Assembly (NCBI GenBank): GCA_003427395.1
Contig: BFEA01000012.1
Coordinates: forward strand, 1,499,886-1,522,026
Length of the DNA stretch: 22,141 nt
Reading direction: 5' to 3'
From: Chara braunii
Lineage: Eukaryota > Streptophyta > Charophyceae > Charales > Characeae
Shown here: positions 9,240 through 17,900 of the stretch, piece after piece
How positions within the stretch are numbered: position 1 is the first letter of the stretch
Layout: every line of letters begins with the position of its first letter
Notes under the pieces: model-generated
Databases searched by the model: none
The model's input: only the letters and a program-made list of their open reading frames with translations
What the model was told of the DNA's origin: nothing
Translations under genes and position numbers: made by a program

Positions 9240-9681
9240 GCCTTTATTCACAGATGGGGAGGTAGTTTGAATGGGATTATTTTTGTGCACATGCGTGATT
9301 ATACTATTATAGGTATAAGTCAAGAGTTCACTTGCGGATGGGTGTCAAAACACACACACACACTGTGACACACACACACACACAACTTTTTACGGGCCGT
9401 TCGGAGGCAGTGGCAGTTTACGGGGGGTTATTTTTATAGATACGTGTCCTTATCATTCACAAATTAAGAGTCGGCTGAGACATAAATGTTGCTACTGGAA
9501 TAGGCGGGAGACGATCAAATGAATAGGAGTAGACTTGTGTCGTTATCATAAACAAATTAAGAGCTTGCTTATGGCTAGGTGTTTGTAAGTAGCTGTATGG
9601 ATGTTAAATGGATAGAGGGGGGATGGGGGGCATTAAAGCAAATACACGGGATATAAATGGATAGGCGGGAGACGATCAAAT
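9240..9681. repeat. degenerate dispersed repeats and CA tracts
   Basis: Loose copies of a motif with GTTATTTTT and then TCAAGAGT or AAATTAAGAG lie at 9275-9335, 9427-9475 and 9535-9565. ATAGGCGGGAGACGATCAAA occurs twice, at 9500 and 9661. CA runs lie at 9350-9383. No gene is seen. Confidence 0.6.
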
Positions 9682-10080
9682 TGCCCTAAATACATCTTAG
9701 GTGACTGCAACTTATGTGCAGCAAAATACCCCCTTAGTCTTCGAGGTCGAAATATTATACCGTTACGACACGCGATGGTACTCCTAAAAAATACAAGGTA
9801 TGTCTTTTACAGTTATTATTTTATTATCATTATTATATTATGGGAGGCTTCTCTACGTAACATATATCATACAAGGCCCTAACAATAACTTCAAGGCGTA
9901 TAACACACAGATTGCAAACTGTATTATGTGATTGGTTTATAATACTTTATATTACCATATTATTACTATGTACAATTTAGTATAATGTTATCAGTCTTCT
10001 ATTCTGGTCTCTTACATTATCACACAACTCTATTCGAATTTTGAGAACTCGAGCGACCTTTATGATTTATGGACATATAA
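9682..10080. other. A/T-rich stretch without a gene
   Basis: From about 9800 to 10020 the sequence is strongly A/T-rich, with many TATTAT-type runs. No open frame or RNA fold stands out. Confidence 0.5.
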
Positions 10081-10111
10081 CATGACTACTTGCCTGGTGG
10101 CCAAGCAATAC

Positions 10112-10216
10112 CATCCTGGCCCAAATAGAAGGTAAGGTAATTATGGCTGTATTTGCAGCAACTCTCAGGCTAGATACGGCAATAATGACCATGCGTGTTT
10201 CGTATTCCGGGGAAGA
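10112..10216. mobile_element. hairpin element, family A copy 1
   Basis: The inner stem GGTAATTATGGCTGTAT (10136-10152) pairs imperfectly with ATACGGCAATAATGACC (10174-10190). The outer arms (CCCAAATAGAA and TTCGTATTCCGGGGAAGAG) are more decayed. Position and sequence match copies 2-4, so this is the most degenerate of the four. Confidence 0.7.
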
Positions 10217-10264
10217 GGGGAGACATCTACAACTATTAACCCATTGTTTCACCGCACATTCACT

Positions 10265-10371
10265 ATCCTCTTCACCCGAATAGAAAGCCTGGTCATTCTA
10301 GTTGTATCTGGACTGAAAATTGCACCAAATGCGGCTATAATAACCGGGCGTTCTGTTCGGATGAAGACGGC
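10265..10371. mobile_element. hairpin element, family A copy 2
   Basis: The left arm ATCCTCTTCACCCGAATAGA with AAGCCTGGTCATTCTAG faces the right arm GGCTATAATAACCGGGCG with TTCTGTTCGGATGAAGA. The arms pair with several mismatches around a loop of about 30 nt. It has the same outer motif, CTTCACCCGAATAGAA, as copy 4. Confidence 0.8.
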
Positions 10372-10438
10372 AGGAGTTCCCACGTGGATGTGGGAATGTG
10401 TCATCATCACCACCCCCTCTTCTGCAAAAGGCATATGT

Positions 10439-10864
10439 AAATGTTGTGGGATCCAGCGGCCTAGCTCAGTTGGTAAGGCACACAAGTGGCATTCAGGAGG
10501 TCTTGGATTCAATCCCCATTGGCCTCATGTACCGTCCTGGGCAAGCTTGGCGCCCACCACCTAGAGATATGCCGTTGGCCCCCCTGAGTGGCATTGAGCA
10601 GAGACTGCTGATGTTCATAGGGGGAGGGGACCGGAGGGGAGGCACAGTGACTGGCCCATCGAAGAAGCTCTGTCCTGATGCTACCGGCTGACCCCTGGCC
10701 GGTATCGCCCACCTGCTGGTCGGTGCAGCTCCCGCATGTTCCCTCGTTGGACGCTTCAGCACGGATGTGGCTGCTACGGGGTTCCCCCTAAAAAAAAAAG
10801 GCCTGAAAGGCCGTCCTGTCCAGATTGGACAGGTAACTGAATTGGTTGGGCTTAAAGAATTAGC

Positions 10865-10908
<44 letters not shown>

Positions 10909-10924
10909 TAAAAAATGTTGTGGG
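10439..10924 (+). mobile_element. tRNA-derived SINE, complete, with 12-bp target-site duplications
   Basis: AAATGTTGTGGG flanks the unit at 10439-10450 and 10913-10924. The head has a clear RNA polymerase III promoter: TAGCTCAGTTGG (A box, about 10461) and GGATTCAATCC (B box, about 10505), spaced as in a tRNA, with GGCC on both sides as a remnant acceptor stem. A body of about 340 nt follows, with a short A run at 10791-10799 and the hairpin GGCCTGAAAGGCC plus CTGTCCAGATTGGACAG near 10800-10831. A poly(A) tail of about 38 nt starts at 10868. It encodes no protein and depends on a LINE for movement. The perfect duplications and long pure tail suggest a young insertion. Confidence 0.92.
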
Positions 10925-11208
10925 CACAAAACAAGATCTTTTTCCCTCTCTTTCTTGTTCCCTGCGCTCCCCCCCAACCCCACCTCTTTTTGTGTGGGCA
11001 CAACATAAGATATACGCATGTTGCTTACGGGGATTCAGCACTCCATCTATCTTATCTTTAGTCATTTATAAGGACTCTCTCAGAGTCCGTCTTTACTAAT
11101 AGATAATAGAATAGGTGACGTCGGAGCCAAAGGCAACTGCAGGGGGGCGGGGGGGTGGAAGAACAGAAAAAACGGCAAACTACTTGAAATAAGATATATC
11201 AGTGCCAG

Positions 11209-11228
11209 NAANNNTAAANNNCCNNTNN
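11209..11228. other. patch of ambiguous bases
   Basis: Eleven Ns are scattered singly or in small groups among called bases, directly before a T run. This looks like low-quality consensus rather than a sized scaffold gap. Confidence 0.95.
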
Positions 11229-11303
11229 TTTTTTTTTTTTTTTTTTTTTTTAGCATTATCAATATTACTGTATGCTGGAAACCGGGCCCAGCGTCCCTTA
11301 ACA
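11229..11303 (-). repeat. poly(T) run and partial repeat E
   Basis: About 22 Ts (11229-11250) follow the ambiguous patch. CTGGAAACCGGGCCCAGCGT with CCC at 11276 matches the end of repeat E copies at 16667 and 16851. It may be a retroinsertion read on the minus strand, but the left duplication would fall in the ambiguous bases and cannot be checked. Confidence 0.6.
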
Positions 11304-12294
11304 AAGGTGCCGCAGTTCTTGAGCTGAGCAAGGCACTTCGGCCAAGCAGAGCCCAGACCACGGTAATCCAAATCAACGAAATCACGAAACCCAACTCACT
11401 CTCAGTTTACCCCTTCTCTTGCCGATTGTCAAAGTGCACTGCACCCCAGAACCCGGAGCGAACTTCTTTGGGCCGGCGCAACCAGCCATTTTCCTCCAGT
11501 AGGCGGACCGCCAAAACTTGCGGCTGCTACAGCCGCATCAGAGAAAAATGGCTGGGAAACGTACTGGTGGTTCAGGCCCTGGTTGTGCACACTTCCACCA
11601 GTCCGTTTTCTCTTGCACTTTGCTTGCGCTTCATGCGCGTGGCTTGTGTATGTATATCACCTGTCGATGCCCACGCAGCGTTCATGTCAGTGTTACACTC
11701 TGCTGAGCTATGGTAGTCGAACAATTCACTCTTCCACCGACAGCAAGTTTAGACGCAGAGCAGAGCAGAGCGTTCTGGGTGCTTTGACTATCTAGAAGAA
11801 GAGCCAGGCACATGCTCAAATAGGAAACAAGCGTGCAATTTGCCTTTGTCACGTCGACCATGCAATTCAGTAGCTCAGATATCACTGCTGAATTGGGCAG
11901 CTACTAGAAAAGGGGAGGGGGGGGGGGAAACAAAAAAAAAACGGAAAGGAAAGCGTATCCCACTCAAACCCCTTTTGAGAGGCTCAAGGGGTTCTATTAT
12001 CTTGGGGGTCAGGAACCTACCCCTGCGTAGGCTTCACAGATATCCGTCCTAAGGGACAGCGGCGAAAGACAAAGAGAAGATCGGCGAAAGGATGACATGC
12101 GCACATCAAGCCAAGAATAAAACGAGGTTGAGAAAATAGGTAAAATACGTGAAAAAGAAGTAAATAATTGAATCTTTAGCGTCTCGTTAGACACGTCTAG
12201 AAAAATATAGAAACTCTAGAACTGTCCTAGAAGGATTTACGTGATTAGTTTTCTTCCATACCATTTTTTTTGGGTTGCACATAAGTCACAACGT
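11304..12294. other. no gene recognised
   Basis: Short overlapping open frames only. A perfect hairpin TGCGGCTG-CTA-CAGCCGCA lies at 11519-11537. A G run followed by an A run lies at 11918-11941. No known protein or RNA motif. Confidence 0.4.
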
Positions 12295-12333
12295 AGACTT
12301 AGGCTCAGACATTGCAGGGGGTGTGTGTTTGGG

Positions 12334-12407
<74 letters not shown>

Positions 12408-12419
12408 CTTAGGCTCAGA
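12295..12419 (+). mobile_element. retroinsertion with a 24-nt body and long poly(A)
   Basis: AGACTTAGGCTCAGA occurs at 12295-12309 and 12405-12419. Between the copies lie only 24 nt (12310-12333, CATTGCAGGGGGTG and so on) and about 71 As. This is a strongly 5'-truncated retroposition product. Confidence 0.9.
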
Positions 12420-12828
12420 TCCCACACTACTTACAGTAAGTAAAATCGTAAAAGAAACGAAAAACATGGAGGCGGGCCGGACGGAACGGGAAAGAAAAAT
12501 TGCATCCCACACACCCAAAAAGTGCAAATAGGAACTTTTACTATTAACATGCCCTTTGTTTTGGCAAATCTAGCACGCTAGCCGACCAGGACGACGAGAA
12601 AATACACACACACACAGGAAAAAAAAAATAAAAAAAAATAACCCTCCATCTTTTTAGCAGCAGGGTAGGGGTTCGCCTCTCTCTCGATTTCCTTACTTCT
12701 CTCGCGACGACGTTTGCGAGCTAAGCGCCACAACTACAAATGTTTCCACTTTCATCCGTGCAGAGAAAATGGTGGGACCCCGAATTTTGCCAGAAAGTAC
12801 TTATGGTAAGTAGTTCGGGATCCGAGCC
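12420..12828. other. no gene recognised
   Basis: A/G-rich and then mixed sequence with a short CA run at 12604-12616 and A runs at 12619-12640. Nothing coding is supported. Confidence 0.4.
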
Positions 12829-13086
12829 TTAAACCACCAGTACATGGCCCCAACCAAGCCGAGAATCCGATTGAGCCTCTCCTAAAATTTTGGAGGCCTG
12901 GACAGGGCGTCCGAAGGGCCAGTAGAGAAAAGAATTGTCCCATGCCGTGGGGTGGCAGTAGGCCCAGGCCGCCCAGCCCTAAACAAAAGAAGAAAATCCG
13001 CCCGGCCCCACCAGCAGGCCCTGTCCCGAGTCCCCTGACTTTGCGGAGAGGCTCATTCGAATTCTCCAGATGAATTGGTGGTTTCA
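12829..13086. mobile_element. foldback element, family F copy 2
   Basis: The left arm has AAACCACCAGTACATGGCCC, then GAGAATCCGATTGAGCCTCT, and GGACAGGGCG. The complement of the right arm reads AAACCACCAATTCATCTGG, GAGAATTCGAATGAGCCTCT, and GGACAGGGCC in the same order. The arms are therefore about 80-90 nt imperfect inverted repeats with an internal length difference. It is non-coding and MITE-like. Confidence 0.75.
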
Positions 13087-13690
13087 GGGGGGGGTGAAAG
13101 AACCCTGTGTTTCCACTACGCCTGTGTCTCAAACTGATCTGGCTCCACTACATATTCAGTTTCCGTGATAACGTCGACACTCCGCAAACTCCGTCCTAGA
13201 CCTCGAACCTCCCGGAGTTACCTTGAGTGTTGTCATGAAATGACTGTGTGGTCCTAGACAAACCCATCCCAGACATGATTTCACATTGTTCTTTGCCTTT
13301 CTATTTGACAGTTTCCTCTCAGCCTAGAGATGTTTTCACATTTTCCTTCAACGTTTGTTTGTCGTTCCAAGGGAATCACATGAAACCTCTTGGGGGGGGT
13401 CTAATGAGACCCTTAGGGTCTTGTTCCACGCACCTACAACACACACCTACAAATGGTTACTACAATTCCCACCCACACCTGCGAAACGTCACTGCATTTC
13501 CACACACCTACACAACGCTACTGCAATTGCACACACATTGAAAACGCTACAATACTTCTTCTTCTGTTTGTTTGTTTTTTGGTAATATGCTCCAATCTAT
13601 TCGTGAGGAGCAACCGCGAGCTGGGGGAACCGTGCGCAGCGTCCCTTGTGAAAACACAGAGCACAGATTGAGATATCGAGAAATAAGAAC
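13087..13690. other. no gene recognised
   Basis: CCTCCCGGAGTTACCTTGAG at about 13208 recurs at about 15865. A run of ACACACCTACA-like units lies at 13438-13530. No coding feature is supported. Confidence 0.4.
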
Positions 13691-13691
13691 T

Positions 13692-13770
13692 TGAATCCGG
13701 ATAGGTGCTTGGTGGAGATGCAGAAAAGCAGATCAAACACGGTTTTCTGCATCTGTCCTCAAACATATCG
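13692..13770. mobile_element. hairpin element, family B copy 1
   Basis: GGAGATGCAGAAAAGCAGAT (left) faces GGTTTTCTGCATCTGTCC (right) across a short loop. The outer arms (GGATAGGTGCTTGG and CAAACATATCG) pair weakly. It shares its core with the copies near 17.7, 18.2, 19.4 and 21.1 kb. Confidence 0.7.
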
Positions 13771-13872
13771 TCAGTTTCTTGGTTCCAGTTCCACCAAAGC
13801 CTAGGTATAGGTTCAATCCTCAGGCAGGCTGCCATAATTATCGATCAATAACAAAAATGCAAAAAAGAGACG

Positions 13873-15200
13873 TTGAGCACCAACGAACAGAGCCAGATTT
13901 TTTGTAGCACAGACGCCCCATGGAAAGGATGGGTGAAGAATGGCGTGACTAGAGTACGCGACCTCTGGGACGGGTAGAGTCGGGAGAAGATGAGGGAGGA
14001 ACTGAGATACTGCCATAATGTTGAATCGGCACTTGAAGAAATAACGGAGGCCCTCCCAATAGGGTGGTGGTCCATTCTTCGCAGAGGTAAGGTGTTGAAG
14101 GACGGGGACTCGGTAGCCAGGGAAGAGAGTGTCAACACGGTAGGCCTTGTTCACCTAATTCGCCCGGAGGATGCGCTGATTGAATGGTACAACATAAAAG
14201 GAAATGGAAGACTGGTAGGAAGCCGGGACCCCTTCCAATGGATTCAGAAGGACGAACTATATAGAATCCGGGTATTAGAGGATGGAGAGAACCGTCAGGC
14301 CTTTTTTCCTGAGATAGCCATAGAAGTCCTCCCCATAGATCCGTTGGAATGGGTCTGGAGCCCTGACCCACGGCACAGCCTACGACAGCCCAAACTCAAA
14401 ACATTGTCGGGGCTTTCGGTAAAGGCAACGTATCGTATGCTCAGAACTAAGCGCTGCCTAAAAGACACGGTGATCGACCGATGGCAGAGGCACCTCAATG
14501 TGGAGAGACACCTTCTCACACCAATACGATGGTTCTGCGACACCAAATGTAAACCAGCGCAAATTACATCTCTGCAGTGGCAAATCTTGCATCGGTGCCT
14601 ACCAACAAACAACTGGTTGATCGATCACTCGCAGTTAGAACAACAAGGTCGTGCGCTCCCTTGGTGCTCTCGATGCCTGTTGGGTTCCCGGCTAGAAAGA
14701 GAGCAGAGACAATTGAGCATATATTTCTACAATGTCCAGCAGCCATTTCTGACCTGGAGGTGGTGGGATAGGGCGTGGCAACAAATGGTCCCGGGGCATC
14801 CATGGTCGTGGGATTGGCGTGCCATCCTAACGGGCCACTACCCACCTTTCAATACGACACCTTTGTGTCGAACATGTTTCACCTGTCCCGATGAACGATC
14901 ATGTGGGTCCTATGGTGGCAACGTTGCGTCCTAATTCTAGACCAAGTTTGGGTAGAGGGAGAAGAGAGGGTGGAACAATTCAAACTGCACTTCCAACTGG
15001 AGCTCTCGCACAGATAGAAGACAACTGGGCAAACACTAGAAAATCTCCATAGATCCAAAGACATCCGGGAACGGCTACTACAGTTTTCCAGGGAATGGTT
15101 GGGCGGAGACCAGGAGGGATGGGGAGCGGAAGTATGCTGGACAGGGGGGGGAATGCAGCCATGGAGAGGAGGTGCCAAGGGACTACCGACTGAGATTTAA
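13873..15200 (+). mobile_element. LINE ORF2 C-terminal fragment (decayed)
   Basis: The frame first reads DAPWKGWVKNGVTRVRDLWD, a segment typical of plant LINE post-RT regions, then a stop at 13969. The main open frame (13990-14934) has a linker followed by ITSLQWQILHRCLPTNNWL and PWCSRC, the start of the zinc-binding RVT domain found at LINE C-termini. The rest of that domain (ETIEHIFLQCPAA) is in another frame (about 14714-14755), after which TWRWWDRAW returns to the first frame. Past the stop, MWVLWWQRCVLILDQVW near 14900 continues a typical LINE C-terminus. Stops and paired frameshifts show it is inactive. The RT part is absent, as after 5' truncation. Confidence 0.8.
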
Positions 15201-15694
15201 GGATTGACTGACTGTAGATTCTAGCATCCCTATGAGACCTGCAGAGGAGTTCCCAGACCCGTTCCCCCCCTACCCACAGTCCTTGGAAACACGTCTGTAA
15301 CAGGGAAGCCCTCACGATTGGTGAAGAAAAAGTCCCTGCTCAGTGAAACCAAAGGATGCCAAAAGTTTTCAATTTTCTAATCCATTCTGCCTCTTCAGTA
15401 CCTTACTTTAGTCTATCTTTTGTCTGTTTCAGTCTTTTTTCACTCAGTCTAGCCATTTCAGTCTCCTTTTTTCATCTGTTTTACTCTGTTTTGGTTCGCC
15501 TTTTAGTCTGTGTTCCAGACTGTTTGTGTTGTAGTCTGTTTTATTTAGTTTAGCCTGTGTTTCTCATTCAGTTTCAGTCTGTTTTTTAGTTCGTTTTAGT
15601 CTGGGTTATCCATTTTCATTAGTTTTAGCTTGCTTCACTCTGCAATGCTTCAAATTCGCTGCAAGTGTGGGTGCGTGGCAGCAGGGTAGGACCA
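15201..15694. repeat. T-rich stretch of degenerate TTTTAGTCTG units
   Basis: From about 15400 to 15645 the sequence is made of variants of GTTTTAGTCTG, AGTTTCAGTC and similar. This is a decayed short tandem repeat with no coding content. Confidence 0.6.
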
Positions 15695-15836
15695 CCCACC
15701 ATTTTGGGTCCTATACTATAATCTCAAGGAGGCCCACCATTTTGGGTCCTATACTATAATCTCAAGGAGGCCCACCAATTTGGGTCCTATAATCTCAAGT
15801 AGGCCCACCATTTTGGGTCCTATAATCTCAAGAAGG
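15695..15836. repeat. minisatellite, four copies of 33-38 bp
   Basis: CCCACCATTTTGGGTCCTAT starts units at 15695, 15733, 15771 and 15804. The first two units carry ATACTATAATCTCAAGGAGG; the last two lack five bases (ACTAT). Spacing is head to tail with no spacers. Confidence 0.9.
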
Positions 15837-16092
15837 TACCTCCCCGAGTTGAGGTACCTCCCGGAGTTACCTTGAGAGTGTAGGATGACCCCAATAGACT
15901 GGAATCACTACTGGGCCCTGCTTTCATTTCTTTTCCTTTTCTTTTTTTCTGCGAATTTTTTCAGTGTTAAAACGAGGACCCCCCAACCTGCTCTCGAAGA
16001 GTGCTAAAGTGTCAAAAGGGATGGTATGAAGCGGACAGATCTTCTTCACCACTCCTACACACACAAGAAATGCATGCATGCATGAAATCGTA

Positions 16093-16130
16093 GTCATACA
16101 TACTTTTTTTTTTTTTTTGTCATACATACT
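16093..16130 (-). mobile_element. homopolymer-only insertion, T15, with 12-bp direct repeats
   Basis: GTCATACATACT occurs at 16093-16104 and 16119-16130, and only a T run lies between. On the minus strand this is a pure A tail with target-site duplications and no body. Confidence 0.8.
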
Positions 16131-16223
16131 TTCTCTTGTGCATTTTTCCTTCGGACTTGAATTTTTTTGTCTTTCTTTTTTTTCCTGGTTTTGGCCTTTA
16201 GTATTTCACTTTTGGAAGAGGGT

Positions 16224-16571
16224 TTAAGAAAAGGGGTAACTTCAGTAGAGTCACAAAAACGAGTTATAATTGCACTTCGGGCACCCTATACCTGGCCAGA
16301 AAGCTGGGTTGTATACATTGCCCGAACTGCAATTCTAAACTGTATCTTGGCCCACAATGCAATTGAAACCGGGTCCAGAAGCATCCCTTTTTGGAAGAGG
16401 GGTTTTGTAGTAGAAGGGACGCTGCACCCGGAGCCAAGTCCCACTTTCCAATTTTTTTGCTGCGTTCTATACATTTCCCGAACTGCAATTCGAAACTGTA
16501 TCTTGGCCCATAGTGCAATTATAATAACTCGTTTTTGTGACTCCAGCGTAGTTTCCCCTTTTTTTTCTTAA
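16224..16571. mobile_element. MITE with about 48-bp inverted ends and TTAA flanks
   Basis: The left end reads GAAAAGGGGTAACTTCAGTA then GAGTCACAAAAACGAGTTAT (from 16228). The complement of the right end (from 16567) reads AAGGGGAAACTACGCTGGAG then TCACAAAAACGAGTTAT after a short A-run. TTAA lies at 16224-16227 and 16568-16571, as with piggyBac-type or similar target duplications. A direct duplication is nested inside: CCCGAACTGCAATTC and AAACTGTATCTTGGCCCA occur at about 16320 and 16478. There is no transposase, so it would need one in trans. Confidence 0.8.
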
Positions 16572-16666
16572 AAAAAATTACCTTTGCAAGAATAACCCTC
16601 GTGTAAGCCCCCTCTATCCCGGCCGTGGTAAGAGAACCGGCGGAATTGAGGGCTCATCTGTCGGGC

Positions 16667-16731
16667 TGCTCCATCTATTGGTGGGGACCACCAGCTGCTG
16701 GAAACGGGGTCCAGAGTCCCATAGATACATC
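16667..16731 (+). repeat. dispersed repeat E, copy 2
   Basis: CTCCATCTATTGGTGGGGA, CTGCTGGAAACGGGGTCCAG and AGTCCCATA match copy 3 beyond the adapter, with several substitutions. Confidence 0.9.
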
Positions 16732-16792
16732 TTGTACCACTGAGATTGCTGTTTGTTGTTTTCCTGGGGCTGTGGTCGTTTCTCGCTTAAAA

Positions 16793-16830
16793 CTGTCTCT
16801 TATACACATCTAGATGTGTATAAGAGACAG
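16793..16830. other. Nextera mate-pair junction adapter (artefact)
   Basis: CTGTCTCTTATACACATCT is followed directly by its exact reverse complement AGATGTGTATAAGAGACAG. These are two Tn5 mosaic ends joined as in the circularisation junction of Nextera mate-pair libraries. All 38 bases are perfect. Translated, it gives the well-known contaminant string VSYTHLDVYKRQ. It is not part of the genome, and sequence on its two sides may come from places kilobases apart. Confidence 0.98.
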
Positions 16831-16850
16831 GTGCAGCAACCACTAACACC

Positions 16851-16915
16851 TAGGGAGAGGCTCCATCTATTGGTGGGGAGCATCACCTGCTGGAAACCGG
16901 GTCCAGTGTCCCATA
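16851..16915 (+). repeat. dispersed repeat E, copy 3
   Basis: GGGAGAGGCTCCATCTATTG, GGGGAGCATCACCTGCTGGA and AACCGGGTCCAGTGTCCC. Closest in the window to the complement of copy 1 at 8672-8736. Confidence 0.9.
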
Positions 16916-16916
16916 T

Positions 16917-17015
16917 TACAGGGATAAATGTGGGATAAATGTCTGAGAATGTCTGAGAAAATGGCTGAGAATGTCTGAGGAATGTTTAGGGAGCCTGAGC
17001 ATGTCTAAGAATGAA
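16917..17015. repeat. degenerate short tandem repeat of AATGTCTGAGAA
   Basis: Variants of AATGTCTGAGAA occur about six times with uneven spacing. Confidence 0.75.
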
Positions 17016-17102
17016 ATGCCCAAGAAAGGCAAGGAGGATGAGGACAGCGACTGTGGGTCCTGCCAGCATTGATTGCCCTACAAAACAGGGGATTGACTGA
17101 GC

Positions 17103-17107
17103 AGACC

Positions 17108-17190
<83 letters not shown>

Positions 17191-17220
17191 AAAAAAAAAA
17201 AAAAAAAAAAAGGCCTGTAA
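17103..17220 (+). mobile_element. homopolymer-only insertion, about 98 As, with 10-bp direct repeats
   Basis: AGACCTGTAA (17103-17112) and AGGCCTGTAA (17211-17220) flank an A run broken by only two Ts. No other inserted sequence is present. Confidence 0.75.
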
Positions 17221-17497
17221 AGTGTCCAGTAGTATATTCTTTTATGACCAGAACCTAAAGTGAACAAAAAAAAAGATAGATTATTTTTTTTTGAAGGCTA
17301 ATGCAACAAAAATGCTAAGAATGAAAAAATAATGACCTATTTCAACATAGATGTCCTCAGTACATTTAATTCCAATTTCAAATTGTCAGACTGCCCACCT
17401 GCTGGACGACCATTGGCTGAAACTCAACGTCTCTCTTTTGCATTTTTTTATTGACAATTCTTCACTTTTTTGTGACCCTTGACCTCTGCAGCCTAGT
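17221..17497. other. A/T-rich, no gene recognised
   Basis: A and T runs and mixed sequence only. Confidence 0.4.
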
Positions 17498-17604
17498 GCT
17501 CTTCACCTGAATACAACGGACTACGGTCATTATAGCTGTATTTGGGGCAATTGCGAGTCTAGATACAGCAACAATGACCCTGCGTTGTATTGGAGTGAAG
17601 ACCG
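17498..17604. mobile_element. hairpin element, family A copy 3
   Basis: The left arm CTTCACCTGAATACAACG with CGGTCATTATAGCTGTAT pairs with ATACAGCAACAATGACC and CGTTGTATTGGAGTGAAGAC. Several stem positions differ from copy 4 on both arms in a pairing-preserving way (C-G here, G-C there, in the TACAACG/TAGAACG segment). Confidence 0.85.
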
Positions 17605-17680
17605 CAGGGTCAGAAATGGAGGGATACGGGTAAGTGGGGCTTGGCCCCCGGGCTGGAATCACCACTGGGCCCAGGGGTGT

Positions 17681-17836
17681 GGTCCCACTGGGTCGGATCG
17701 AATCTCTGAATCTGGACGTGTTTGTGGAGAGGTGCAGGAAATGGAGATTGAACTGCTTTTCTGCATCTTTGCATAAAACACATCCAGATTCAGGCAGGCG
17801 CTTGATCCAATTCTCTTTGCTAGTGGGGCCTTGGCC
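17681..17836. mobile_element. hairpin element, family B copy 2
   Basis: CTGAATCTGGACGTGTTTGT with GGAGAGGTGCAGG faces CTTTTCTGCATC and ACACATCCAGATTCAGG. The outer parts also pair: GTCCCACTGGGTCGGAT on the left against ATCCAATTCTCTTTGCTAGT with GGGGCC on the right. Non-coding. Confidence 0.8.
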
Positions 17837-17900
17837 CAGAAGAATCGGGGTGAACTGTGAGATATCCTGCTTTCATTTCTTCGGGTTTTTGACAGTGGTG

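Noticed and set aside
12241-12531. Open frame with a long Lys run
   Set aside because: It only translates the poly(A) tract and its flanks.
15695-15836. CRISPR-like regular repeats
   Set aside because: Units are head to tail with no spacers, unequal in length, and in a eukaryotic context.
16625-16938. Two small open frames over the adapter
   Set aside because: They translate the Nextera junction adapter (YTHLDVYKRQ) and are artefacts.
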